From: Paraburkholderia sp. UYCP14C | GTDB taxonomy: Bacteria > Pseudomonadota > Gammaproteobacteria > Burkholderiales > Burkholderiaceae | Assembly: GCF_004197395.1 (NCBI RefSeq) | Contig: NZ_SELS01000016.1 | Span: 62,001-126,000, forward strand | Direction: 5' to 3' | DNA: 64,000 nt | Shown: positions 55,533 to 64,000 of the stretch, in pieces | Position numbering within the stretch: position 1 is the stretch's first letter | Layout of the letters: the number at the start of each line of letters is the position of its first letter | Made by a program: the position numbers and the translations under genes | The notes under the pieces: model-generated | Database searches by the model: none | What the model was told of the DNA's origin: nothing | What the model saw: only the letters and a program-made list of their open reading frames with translations

Positions 55533-55788
55533 GACGTTCTCCTTCCTGAGGGCGAGCCTCGCAATGGGTTGTCCCTGCAGTCGCTGCTACCAAAGCTTGC
55601 CCGGTGGGGGCGAGGTAGCCCACTCCGCATCGACAGCGGCTGCATGAGCGCCTAAGACGCGCGTGAGATCGCGCCAGGTGCCAAGTGTTAAACGAGCAGC
55701 ATCAAACTGGATTGAATCGTGCGTGGTCGGCAGCGCACGGCACGGCCGCCTGCCAGACTGCAGTCGATCAATCACGCCGACGGGTCGT

Positions 55789-58500
55789 CTATCGCGCCAT
55801 CGTGGGGAGCGCGTGTTCGGCTGCCGGCGCGGCCGCACGCGCGCTTTCGCTCGTGACATCGGACGCCACGTGGGCCAGCTTCATCAGGCGTGGCTGAAGC
55901 AGCAGCGCGACCAGACCGCTCCAGCCCGTCTGATGCGAAGCGCCGACACCGCGTCCGTCGTCGCCGTGAAAGTACTCGTGGAACAGCACGAGATCGGACG
56001 AACGCGGGTCGGCCTGCAACTGCGGATAAGCGGCCATCACGGGCCGCATGCCGTGCTCGTCCTTCAGAAACAGCGTGGTGACACGCCGCGCGAGACCGTC
56101 GGCGATCTCGCTGAGCGAGCACCGGTTGCCCGATCCCGTCGGATATTCGATGCGGAACTCGTCACCGTAGTAGCGATGGAATTCATACAGCGATTCGATC
56201 AGCAGATAGTTGACGGGCATCCACACGGGGCCGCGCCAGTTCGAATTGCCGCCGAATACGCGCGAATCCGATTCGGCCGGCTGGTACTCGATGCACACAT
56301 GCGCGCCGCCATGATCGAACTCGTACGGTGCGTCGCGATGCACACGCGACAGCGCGCGCACGCCGTGCTGGGACAGAAATTCGTCTTCGTCGAGCGCGCG
56401 GCGCAACAGTGCCGTCATCCGGTATCCGCGCAACAGCGACAGCAGGGTAGTGTTGCCCTTGCCGGGTTCGGTCCAGCGCGACACGAGTTTGGCCAGATTC
56501 GGCCGGTGATCGAGAAACCACGCGAGCCGCTCTCGCAGGCCCGGCAGGTGGCCGTAGATCCGGTCTTCGAGCACATGCACGGCGAACAGCGGAATCAGGC
56601 CGACGATCGAGCGAACGCGCATCGGCACACGGGTTCCGTCCGGAAGATGCAGCACGTCATAGAAGAATTCGTCGTGGCCATCCCATAGCCCGGTCCTGCA
56701 ACCCTCGCTGCAACCGACGGCTTCCGCGATATACAGGAAGTGTTCGAAGAACTTCACCGCGATTTCGACGTACGAGTCGTTGGTCATCGCGAGCTCGAGT
56801 CCGATCTGCATCAGGTCGAGCGCGTACGAGGCCATCCAGGCGGTGCCGTCGGCCTGGTCGATGCGGCCGCCGGTCGGCAGCGGGGAAGAGCGGTCGAAGA
56901 TGCCGACGTTGTCGAGCCCGAGAAAGCCGCCCTGGAAGATGTTGCGATCCTCAGCGTCCTTGCGGTTGACCCACCACGAAAAATTCAGCAGCAGCTTGTG
57001 GAACATCACTTCGAGAAACTGGTGGTCGCCGACGCCTGTGATTTCGCGGTCGAGTTCGTACACGCGCCATGTGGCCCATGCATGAACGGGCGGATTCGCG
57101 TCGCCGAATGCCCATTCGTAGGCGGGCAACTGCCCGTTCGGATGCATGTAGCGTTCCTTCACGAGCAACAGCAACTGCTTCTTCGCGAAGTCGGGATCCA
57201 TCATCGCGAACGCGGCGGCATGAAACGCGAGATCCCACGACGCGTACCACGGGTACTCCCACTTGTCTGGCATCGAGACGACGTCGCCGTTGCACATATG
57301 CCGCCAGTCGGCGTTGCGCCCGTGCCGGCGTCCTTTCGGCGGCTTCGGCTGACCGGGGTCGCCGTCATGCCAGCGCGTCACGTCGAACTGGTAATACTGC
57401 TTCGTCCAGAGCATGCCGGCGAGGGCCTGGCGTTGCACGAGCCGCGCATCGGCATCGCCGATGTCGTGCTGGAGCGCCGCGTAGAACTCGTCGGCCTCCG
57501 CGATCCGGCGCGCGAACAGTGCTTCGAAGTCGAGCGGCACGTCGTCGCGTCCGATTCCCGGCTGCGCGGCAGAACGCCAACGCAGATACAGCACCGCGCG
57601 CTCGTGCGGCGCGAGCGGCAGCGCCACATGCGCGGCGACGCGGGTGCCCGCGTCGCGGCGGATCGCCTGCTCGTCGCGATCGACGAGGTAATCGTTGAAG
57701 CCATCCTTGAACGGGCCTTCGCGGGCGATGCCGAAAATGCGCCGCACGTTGGTCTCGTTTTCGCAGAAGAGCCATTCGATCGGCTGCGGCGCCGAGGCCG
57801 TGACGATCATCGTACCGAGCGCGGGATTGTGCGCGATCACGCGCTCGCCTTCGGCGGAATCCGGCTCGAGCCTGAGCGACGGCTTGCCGGGCTTGCCTGA
57901 CCACGCCCAGCGGTTGCGCGCCCAGAAGAGCGGCAGCGCATGCAGGGTCGCGTGCTCATCCGCGCGATTCTCGACGGTGACGCGCATCACGATGTCGTCC
58001 GGTGTGTGCTTCGCGTACTCGACCCAGACGTCGAAATAACGGTCGTTGTCGAACACGCCCGTATCGAGGATTTCGTATCCGGGCTGATCGGCGCCGCGCC
58101 GTCCGTTTTCGTCGATCAGATCCTGATACGGGTACGCATCGTGCGGGTACTTGTACAGCATCTTCATGTACGAATGCGTCGGCGTGCCGTCGACGTAAAA
58201 GTAAAGCTCTTTCACGTCCTCGCCGTGATTGCCTTGCGCATTGGTCAAGCCGAACAGCCGCTCCTTCAGGATGCGGTCGCGCCCGTTCCAGAGCGCGAGC
58301 GACACGCACCAGTCGAGCGGGTCGTTGCCGAATCCGGCAATGCCGTCCTCGCCCCAGCGGTACATGCGGCTGCGCGCGTGATCGTGGGGGAAATAGTCCC
58401 AGGCGGTTCCGTAGTCGCTGTAGTCTTCGCGAACCGTGCCCCACTGCCGGTCGCTCAGATAAGGGCCCCCAGCGGCGCCAGCAGTCCAGCTCCGGGCCAT
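55789..58500 (-). CDS. GH63-like glucosidase (MGH1-type), with probable N-terminal frameshift
   Basis: A large glycoside hydrolase (903 residues from ATG 58500) resembling the bacterial 'glucosidase' family near GH63. Conserved stretches are REDYSDYGTAWDYFPHDHARSR, the (alpha/alpha)6-barrel segments PWYASWDLAFHAAAFAMMDPD and NIFQGGFLGLDNVGIFDRS, and NSNWRGPVWMPVNYLLIE. The family's usual start (…W.RWGPYLS) is split. CWRRWGP is read in another frame from ATG 58555, behind a GGGAGG site, and the frames meet at a G3C5 run at 58463-58470. Translation from 58500 uses an AAGGGG site. Confidence 0.82.
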   Translation of the reverse strand: MARSWTAGAAGGPYLSDRQWGTVREDYSDYGTAWDYFPHDHARSRMYRWGEDGIAGFGNDPLDWCVSLALWNGRDRILKERLFGLTNAQGNHGEDVKELYFYVDGTPTHSYMKMLYKYPHDAYPYQDLIDENGRRGADQPGYEILDTGVFDNDRYFDVWVEYAKHTPDDIVMRVTVENRADEHATLHALPLFWARNRWAWSGKPGKPSLRLEPDSAEGERVIAHNPALGTMIVTASAPQPIEWLFCENETNVRRIFGIAREGPFKDGFNDYLVDRDEQAIRRDAGTRVAAHVALPLAPHERAVLYLRWRSAAQPGIGRDDVPLDFEALFARRIAEADEFYAALQHDIGDADARLVQRQALAGMLWTKQYYQFDVTRWHDGDPGQPKPPKGRRHGRNADWRHMCNGDVVSMPDKWEYPWYASWDLAFHAAAFAMMDPDFAKKQLLLLVKERYMHPNGQLPAYEWAFGDANPPVHAWATWRVYELDREITGVGDHQFLEVMFHKLLLNFSWWVNRKDAEDRNIFQGGFLGLDNVGIFDRSSPLPTGGRIDQADGTAWMASYALDLMQIGLELAMTNDSYVEIAVKFFEHFLYIAEAVGCSEGCRTGLWDGHDEFFYDVLHLPDGTRVPMRVRSIVGLIPLFAVHVLEDRIYGHLPGLRERLAWFLDHRPNLAKLVSRWTEPGKGNTTLLSLLRGYRMTALLRRALDEDEFLSQHGVRALSRVHRDAPYEFDHGGAHVCIEYQPAESDSRVFGGNSNWRGPVWMPVNYLLIESLYEFHRYYGDEFRIEYPTGSGNRCSLSEIADGLARRVTTLFLKDEHGMRPVMAAYPQLQADPRSSDLVLFHEYFHGDDGRGVGASHQTGWSGLVALLLQPRLMKLAHVASDVTSESARAAAPAAEHALPTMAR

Positions 58501-58887
58501 GCAGACGGACCCCTTCCTTCGTACGGAGCAGATCGTTTGCGTGTAGCGATGACATGTGACCTCCCGATCTGGTCGACTGTCGAACACGTTCGGTGCGTGA
58601 GCGCCGCCCATCCTGTCAGGCGTGCGTCACCGGGCGGTAATCTGCATGATAGGCGTCGTTTGGCCTCGTTGCGGTCGGGCCGAGTGCATCGAAGCCGCCG
58701 AAACGACGATGCGGATCCACGATTCGCACCGACCGGCGATGGGGCGGGATCTCGCGGCGCAATGGGCCGGCATCGCGCCGGAACCGATCGTCGGGCGTCA
58801 GACCGTGCCCGGATATCGAAGCGCGTGCCTGTTCCGGTATCTGAAGCCGCAGGTATCGCTCACCGGACCGCCTGCGCGGCAGCCGGA

Positions 58888-59337
58888 TTACGCTGGCTCG
58901 GTATCGTTGCCGAGCATGGAGTGACGGCAGGCCGCAGCGCCGCAATGACAGACGTACTGGATGCGGATTTCGTCGGTGATCGCGCCATCGACCGACAGAC
59001 CGTAGTCGATGAAAAGCTCTTCGCCGGGTGCAATAGCGGCGAGCGCATGAATGAACACACGCTCGCCATTCTCGATCGCTTCGCAGTTGGGGGCGCACGC
59101 ATGGTTCAGGAAGCGGGCGCTGTTGCCGCCCCGGCTGCCGTCGATTACTCGGCCGTCGGACAGACCGAACACGAACGTATGACCCGCCTCGGCTCGCTGA
59201 CGGGCGGCGGCGCGCCGCCAGCTAGTCAATTCGCCCTTGTATTCGATGACCCGTTCGCCTGGCGCGATCGGCTGTAGCGCGAACAGTCCCATGCCATGTA
59301 CCGGAGAGCGTCGTGCGGTGATGCGTCGCAATCGCAT
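58888..59337 (-). CDS. SET-domain protein methyltransferase
   Basis: A 149-residue SET-domain protein. The N-terminal SPVHGMGLFALQPIAPGE, the pseudoknot motifs RFLNHACAPNCEAI and EELFIDYGL, and a post-SET cysteine cluster (CHCGAAACRH) are all present. SET enzymes transfer methyl from SAM to lysine. The start at 59337 (MRLRRITARRS) follows AAGGAA; the frame's earlier ATG (59430) has no support. The bacterial substrate is unknown. Confidence 0.85.
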   Translation of the reverse strand: MRLRRITARRSPVHGMGLFALQPIAPGERVIEYKGELTSWRRAAARQRAEAGHTFVFGLSDGRVIDGSRGGNSARFLNHACAPNCEAIENGERVFIHALAAIAPGEELFIDYGLSVDGAITDEIRIQYVCHCGAAACRHSMLGNDTEPA

Positions 59338-59584
59338 GGTGTCGTTTCCTTCGGGTGCGTCGGTCGTCGAGCGTGGTGGATGGGCGATCCGAAGCATATC
59401 GCCACGGTCGCTGCCGTTCAACGTCTTCATTAAGATATCGCAACTAACTGTCTAGTTTTTACGCGACCCCGCATTCCGGCTTCGCCGCACCCCTACTAAC
59501 CAGAGGCGACCAGGTCGATTTGTCGTCGCCGGGCTCCGCGCCGCACGCGCGGATCGATCGCGTCACGCCGGCATCAGAGCCGGC

Positions 59585-60412
59585 TCAGGCAAACGAGCGG
59601 CTAGCCGCCGCCGCGCGCTTGCGCAACCAGTTCATGCAGGCGAAGAGGGCGATCGCGAACGCCATCAGCAGTGTGGCCACGGCAAGGATCGACGGGTCGA
59701 TCTGGTCACGGATGCCGCTCCACATCTGCCGCGGCACGGTGCGCTGCTCGGGGCCGCCAATGAACAGAATGACGATCACTTCGTCGAACGATGTCGCGAA
59801 CGCGAACACGCTGCCCGTTGCGACGGCGGGCGTGATCAGCGGCAGCGTGACGCGGCGAAACGCGACCCACGGCTGCGCGCCCAGGCCCGAGGCGGCGCGC
59901 AGCAGGCTTTGATCGAACGACAGCAGCGAGGCCGTCACGGTGATCACCACGAACGGTGTGCCGAGCGCGGCATGGGCAAGCACGACGCCGAGATACGAAT
60001 TGACCAGCCCGAGCGGCGAGAAGACCAGATAAAAACCCGCCGCGACGACCACGATAGGCACGATCATCGGCGACACGATGATCGGCATGATGATCGAGCG
60101 GTAAGGAAACTGCGCGCGGCTCAAGCCGAGCGCGGCCAGCGTGCCGAGCACCGTCGCGATCAGCGTCGACGCCGCGCCAATGCCGATGCTGTTCGCGAAC
60201 GCGCGTTGCCAGTCCGGCGAACTCAGCGCCTGCGCGTACCAGCGCAGCGAGAAGCCCTGCATCGGGTACGAGAAGAACGAGCCGGAGTTGAACGACAGCG
60301 GCACGATCGCGAGGATCGGCGCGACGAGGAAAAAGAAAATCAGCGCGCAATGCACGCGTAGTCCCGCGCCCGCGATGCGTTCCGACAGTAGCCGGGTTCG
60401 TGCGTCTTTCAT
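59585..60412 (-). CDS. Polyamine-type ABC transporter permease (PotC-like)
   Basis: A 275-residue permease with six predicted helices. The EAA loop is LLRAASGLGAQPWVAFRRVTLPLI near residue 180. The N-terminal FFLVAPILAIVPLSFNSGSFF is typical of spermidine/putrescine PotC. It is the last gene of the unit that begins at the window edge. Confidence 0.82.
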   Translation of the reverse strand: MKDARTRLLSERIAGAGLRVHCALIFFFLVAPILAIVPLSFNSGSFFSYPMQGFSLRWYAQALSSPDWQRAFANSIGIGAASTLIATVLGTLAALGLSRAQFPYRSIIMPIIVSPMIVPIVVVAAGFYLVFSPLGLVNSYLGVVLAHAALGTPFVVITVTASLLSFDQSLLRAASGLGAQPWVAFRRVTLPLITPAVATGSVFAFATSFDEVIVILFIGGPEQRTVPRQMWSGIRDQIDPSILAVATLLMAFAIALFACMNWLRKRAAAASRSFA

Positions 60413-60477
60413 CTGAGTCTGCCTGTTGATGAACTATCCGGGTAAGCGACGCGAATCAGCGTCAGTTCCGCGGCGCG

Positions 60478-61734
60478 TCAGCCGAAGCGCAAGCGGTCGA
60501 TGCCGACCAGCCGGTTGAAGATGAAATAGAACACCGCTGTAAATGCGATCAGATAGCACGACAGCGCGCCCGCAAGGCCCCAGTTCAGCTGCTCGTTGGT
60601 CTGCGACGCGATCAGCTGGCTGATCATCTCGTCGCCGGCGCCGCCTAGCAGGGCGGGGGTGATGTAATAGCCGAGCGCGAGCACGAACACGAGAAAACAT
60701 CCCGCGCCGACACCCGGCAGCGTCTGCGGAACATACACGCGCGCGAAGGCCACGGCCGGATGCGCGCCGAGCGATTTCGCCGCGCGCATGTAGACGGGCG
60801 GGACACTCTTCATCACCGAAAAGATCGCGAGGATCATGTAGGGCAGCAGGATATGCGTCATGCCGATCAACACGCCCGTGCGATTGAAAATAAGCGGCAG
60901 CGGATGATCGATGAGCCCAAAGCGCAGCAACGCGCTGTTGATTACGCCACCCGGTTGCAGAAGCACGTACCACGCGGTGGTGCGCACCAGCAGCGAGGTC
61001 CAGAACGGCACGATCACGAACAGAATCAGCCGGTTGCTCTGGTTCTCCGGCAGCGTGGCGAGCAGATAGGCCACGGGGTAGCCGAGCACCAGGCACAGCA
61101 GCGTGACCGTCGCGCTGATCGTGACGGTGCGTCCGAAGGCCGCGCGGAAGATCGCACTGTCCGCGGCGACGGACGTCACCGAACCATCGGGCGCGACCTG
61201 CGCGTCGACGGCGTTGAGCAAATAGTCGGGCGTGGGGGAGATCGACGCGCGCTTCAGGAGCCGCCAGGTTTCCTGTGCGTTCCAGCGCTCGTCCAGCTCG
61301 ATCAGCGCGGGTTTCCATTGCGCGGGCGCTTCCGAACGGGTGGCACGCGCGGTCTTGAAGAGCAGGCTGCGGAATTCCGGCTGATAGAAGTTCATGCGCC
61401 GCGCGATATTGCCGAGCTGGCCGGACTCGCTGGCGTCCTTCAGGTCGTGCGCGAGTGCGGCAAAGGCCGGTTCGCCGGGTAGGCCCGCGCCGTCCCATCC
61501 GGCCAACGCCGCGCTCAACTGCGGCATGCCGGTTCGCACTTCGGGGTTTCGCACGCTGCGCGCGAGCAGGCTCGCGATCGGTGCAACGAACGTCACCAGC
61601 AGAAAGATCAGCAACGGCAAAGCCAGCAGCAACGCGCGCATCGCGGCCTTGCGGCGCGCGGCGCGAAACGACTCGCGGTTCGCGGCCTGCGGGCCGCGGC
61701 CGAAAGGGGCGGTGGATGGCAGCGGCGTGTTCAT
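60478..61734 (-). CDS. Polyamine-type ABC transporter permease (PotB-like, long periplasmic insert)
   Basis: A 418-residue permease, longer than the ~300 residues usual for PotB. The first helix (LLLALPLLIFLLVTFVAPIA) is followed by a ~150-residue extracytoplasmic insert before the transport core. The core has TVTISATVTLLCLVLGYPVAYLLA and the EAA loop YMRAAKSLGAHPAVAFARVYVPQ. It is 39 bases after the binding-protein gene. Such long PotB proteins are common in Burkholderia-type transporters. Confidence 0.82.
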   Translation of the reverse strand: MNTPLPSTAPFGRGPQAANRESFRAARRKAAMRALLLALPLLIFLLVTFVAPIASLLARSVRNPEVRTGMPQLSAALAGWDGAGLPGEPAFAALAHDLKDASESGQLGNIARRMNFYQPEFRSLLFKTARATRSEAPAQWKPALIELDERWNAQETWRLLKRASISPTPDYLLNAVDAQVAPDGSVTSVAADSAIFRAAFGRTVTISATVTLLCLVLGYPVAYLLATLPENQSNRLILFVIVPFWTSLLVRTTAWYVLLQPGGVINSALLRFGLIDHPLPLIFNRTGVLIGMTHILLPYMILAIFSVMKSVPPVYMRAAKSLGAHPAVAFARVYVPQTLPGVGAGCFLVFVLALGYYITPALLGGAGDEMISQLIASQTNEQLNWGLAGALSCYLIAFTAVFYFIFNRLVGIDRLRFG

Positions 61735-61773
61735 CGTGCTCGATCTCTCGGGTGACGTTCGTTCGATCCGGCG

Positions 61774-62829
61774 TTACTGCGTCAGCCAGTTCTGGAACCG
61801 CTTGTTGATCGCGTCGGCGTTGTCGGCCCAGAACGTCGCGTTGATTTGCAGCGGACGCTTGAAGTTCTCCGGTGCGGTCGGCAGATCGTTCAGACGCGCC
61901 TTGTCGATCAGCGGAATGGCGTCCTTACGCGGCGGCGCGTACGCGATGTACTTCGACAGGTCCGCATAGGCCTGCGGCGTCGAGGAAGCGACGATGAACT
62001 TCTGCGCCGCGTCGGCGTGCTTCGCGCCGTTGACCACGGCCCACCATTCGTAGTCGTACACCTGCGCATCCCAGACGATCTTGAAGGGTTTCTTGTCCTT
62101 GTGCACGGCGTCGTCGATGCGGCCGTTGTACGCCTGCGTCATCACGACCGCGCCGTCGGCGAGCAGCTGCGGCGCCTGCGCGCCCGCCTCCCACCAGACG
62201 ATGCTCGACTTGATCGTGTCGAGCTTCTTGAACGCGCGGTCGACGCCGGCAGGCGTGGAGAGTACCTTGTACACATCCTTGGGCGCCACGCCATCGGCGA
62301 TCAACGCCCATTCCATCGCGACCTTCGGCGACTTGCGCATGCCGCGCTTGCCGGGGTACTTGTTCAGGTCGAAGAAATCGTTGATGGTGGTCGGCGCGGA
62401 TTTCAGCTTGCTGGTGTCATACGCATAGACGGTGGACCACACCATTGCGCTGACCGCGCAATCACTGATCGAGCCCGGCAGGAAGTCGCTGGTGTTGCCG
62501 AGCGCTTTCTTGTCGAACTTGGCGATCAGGCCTTCGTCGCATGCGGTGATCGCGTCGTTGGTTTCGAGGTCGATCAGATCCCAGGTCGGGTTCTTCGATT
62601 GCTCCATGGCCTGCAGCTTGGCGAGGCCGCCATCGTAGGACTCGGAGGAGAACTGATTGCCGGTCTTCGCGGTGAACGGTTCGAACCATGCCTTTTTCGC
62701 GGCAGCTTCATACGCACCGCCAAAGGTGACGACGGAAATCGTATCGGCCGCGTGGACCGTGGCTGTGGCAAACACCCCGAGCGCGCACGCCGCGAAGGTG
62801 GTCCGGAAGGTCGAGAAGGTGGTCTTCAT
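61774..62829 (-). CDS. Polyamine-type substrate-binding protein (PotD-like)
   Basis: A 351-residue periplasmic protein. The signal peptide is MKTTFSTFRTTFAACALGVF, cut near VHAADT. The mature part begins ISVVTFGGAYEAAAKKAWFEPF and contains ESYDGGLAKLQAM, WDLIDLETND and WWEAGAQAPQLLADGAVVMTQAYNGR, typical of the PotD/PotF group. The start at 62829 has a GGAG site; the frame upstream of it runs inside the ATPase gene. It starts two bases after the ATPase stop. Confidence 0.85.
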   Translation of the reverse strand: MKTTFSTFRTTFAACALGVFATATVHAADTISVVTFGGAYEAAAKKAWFEPFTAKTGNQFSSESYDGGLAKLQAMEQSKNPTWDLIDLETNDAITACDEGLIAKFDKKALGNTSDFLPGSISDCAVSAMVWSTVYAYDTSKLKSAPTTINDFFDLNKYPGKRGMRKSPKVAMEWALIADGVAPKDVYKVLSTPAGVDRAFKKLDTIKSSIVWWEAGAQAPQLLADGAVVMTQAYNGRIDDAVHKDKKPFKIVWDAQVYDYEWWAVVNGAKHADAAQKFIVASSTPQAYADLSKYIAYAPPRKDAIPLIDKARLNDLPTAPENFKRPLQINATFWADNADAINKRFQNWLTQ

Positions 62830-62831
62830 TT

Positions 62832-64000
62832 CTAGTTGGCTCCTGCGATAAGTGGCGAGGCGGACGAGGGAACGGCAACAGCTGAATAGTCGGCGCCGCC
62901 GGACCCGGCGGCGGATTGCGGCGCGGCCGCCATGGCGGGCAGCACCTTGCAGTCGTCGCGTCGCCAGGTCACGGCGGTCTGGCGGCCGAGTGCGGGCAGA
63001 TCGTGGTGCTGTGTGTTCGGCACCTTGACGACCATGCTTTCGCCATGGCCGAGCTTCAGATGCACGCGATGATGATCGCCGCAGTAGACGAGTTCCTCGA
63101 CCAGCGCGTGTACCACGTTCATGTTCTGTTGGGTCGCTTCCTGCACGGCGTCCGGCGTCGCGGCGATGTGCGCGCGCTCGGGACGCAGCGCCAGCATCGC
63201 CGTGTCGCCGGACGCGAGCCCGGCGCCCGGGCGTCCGCACACGGTGCTGCCGTCGGCGAGCTGCATCGCGGCCCATTCCCCGCCGCCGGAATCGACGCGG
63301 CCGGTCAGTCCATTGTTCTCGCCGACGAAATTGGCGACGAACGCATTCGCCGCGTTTTCGTAGAGTTCGGTCGGTGCGGCGGCCTGCTGGATGCGTCCGT
63401 CGGAAAAGACCGCGACGCGGTCCGACATCGTCAATGCTTCGTTCTGGTCGTGGGTGACGTAGACGATCGTCAGCGACAGTTCGCGATGCAGCCGCATGAT
63501 TTCGTATTGCATGGTTTCCCGCAGGCGCTTGTCGAGCGCGCCGAGCGGCTCGTCCATCAGCACCACGCTCGGCTCGAACACCAGCGCGCGGGCCAGCGCG
63601 ACGCGCTGCTGCTGGCCACCCGACAGTTGCGACGGACGCCGCCCCGCCAGATGCGACAACTCCACCATGTCGAGCGCGCGCATCACGCGCGTTTTCTGTT
63701 CGCTGCGGCTGACCTTGCGCACCGACAGCGGAAACGCGACGTTCTCGGCGATCGTCATGTGCGGGAACAGCGCATAGTTCTGAAACACCATGCCGATATC
63801 GCGCCGATGCGGCGGCTTGTCGTCCAGACGCTTGCCGGCGAGGCGGATTTCGCCCCGCGTCGGCGATTCGAAGCCTGCCAGCATCATCAGTGTCGTGGTC
63901 TTGCCGGAACCGGACGGACCGAGCAGCGAAACGAATTCACCGTGCGCGACGTCGAGATCGAGTCCCTCGACGACGCTATGCACGCCGTCGTATGACTTGC
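62832..64000 (-). CDS. Polyamine-type ABC transporter ATPase (PotA-like), cut by window edge
   Basis: The window lacks the first residues: the frame is still open at 64000 (…KSYDGVHSVVEGLDLDV). The rest shows Walker A LLGPSGSGKTT, Q-loop VFQNYALFPHM, signature LSGGQQQRVALARAL, Walker B VVLMDEPLGALD and the H-loop THDQNEAL, then a TOBE domain ending ~380. It energises the downstream binding protein and two permeases. Confidence 0.88.
   Translation of the reverse strand, partial: KSYDGVHSVVEGLDLDVAHGEFVSLLGPSGSGKTTTLMMLAGFESPTRGEIRLAGKRLDDKPPHRRDIGMVFQNYALFPHMTIAENVAFPLSVRKVSRSEQKTRVMRALDMVELSHLAGRRPSQLSGGQQQRVALARALVFEPSVVLMDEPLGALDKRLRETMQYEIMRLHRELSLTIVYVTHDQNEALTMSDRVAVFSDGRIQQAAAPTELYENAANAFVANFVGENNGLTGRVDSGGGEWAAMQLADGSTVCGRPGAGLASGDTAMLALRPERAHIAATPDAVQEATQQNMNVVHALVEELVYCGDHHRVHLKLGHGESMVVKVPNTQHHDLPALGRQTAVTWRRDDCKVLPAMAAAPQSAAGSGGADYSAVAVPSSASPLIAGAN

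Noticed and set aside
58622-58924. A 100-residue plus-strand frame between the GH63-like and SET genes
   Set aside because: No ribosome site, no motif and it overlaps the SET gene end; left as intergenic.
61774-63276. A 500-residue frame that extends the PotD-like protein upstream
   Set aside because: The extra part runs inside the ATPase gene in another frame. The signal peptide begins at 62829.

Overview
The window is high-GC DNA with dense genes, strong Shine-Dalgarno sites and a gene repertoire typical of the Burkholderia sensu lato group (Burkholderia, Paraburkholderia or Caballeronia). The evidence is the many LysR regulators, DUF4148 and DUF4410 exported proteins, a D-tartrate dehydratase, the phnWAY/phnSTUV phosphonate cluster and a cNMP-domain thioredoxin-reductase fusion. 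The genus call is inference from gene content. I found no rRNA, tRNA, CRISPR array, transposase or phage structural gene. The many catabolic islands, regulators and gene relics fit an accessory region or secondary chromosome.

Layout. 1-3060: D-tartrate unit (dctA cut by the window edge, tarD, divergent LysR). 3240-7422: Aer-like aerotaxis transducer, a GNAT protein and an unrecognised pair. 7686-8145: internally deleted acyl-CoA ligase relic. 8375-13839: adenosine-specific kinase, Ap4A phosphorylase, a cNMP-binding/flavin reductase fusion, a DUF4410 protein and a YeeE/YedE sulfur transporter. 14163-18254: a long CoA-transferase with a CBS protein, then a class V aminotransferase.

18454-25535 is the most structured part. 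Two about 1.1 kb direct repeats, nearly identical and 3.8 kb apart, each carry two Ohr/OsmC peroxidase genes. Between them lie an OhrR-type MarR repressor, an HxlR regulator and an isochorismatase-like hydrolase; an SDR gene lies before the first copy. The motif TATGA-N3-TCATA occurs upstream of the HxlR gene, the hydrolase and the SDR, which suggests a local HxlR regulon. A second motif centred on TCGCATGCGA lies at the ohr promoters, with a related form upstream of ohrR, which suggests OhrR control. The region therefore looks like a two-regulator peroxide/electrophile defence island that has been partly duplicated.

25640-36248: small exported proteins, an orphan FlgM, an MltF-like transglycosylase, redox enzymes with LysR partners, a LysE-cupin pair, and several relics (F420-reductase-like, inverted cupin, SDR 5' end).

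36454-49101: a complete 2-aminoethylphosphonate (AEP) unit on the minus strand. Uptake is by PhnSTUV. PhnW makes phosphonoacetaldehyde, PhnY oxidises it to phosphonoacetate and PhnA hydrolyses that to acetate plus phosphate. A Na/Pi cotransporter lies downstream, and two tandem DeoR repressors and an EamA transporter lie upstream. A DMGDH-like FAD/folate enzyme diverges from the DeoR genes. 52151-59337: BKACE enzyme, a PHB-depolymerase-type lipoprotein, unknown small proteins, a GH63-like glucosidase with an N-terminal frameshift, and a SET-domain protein. 59585-64000: polyamine-type ABC importer (potABCD-like), with the ATPase cut by the window edge.
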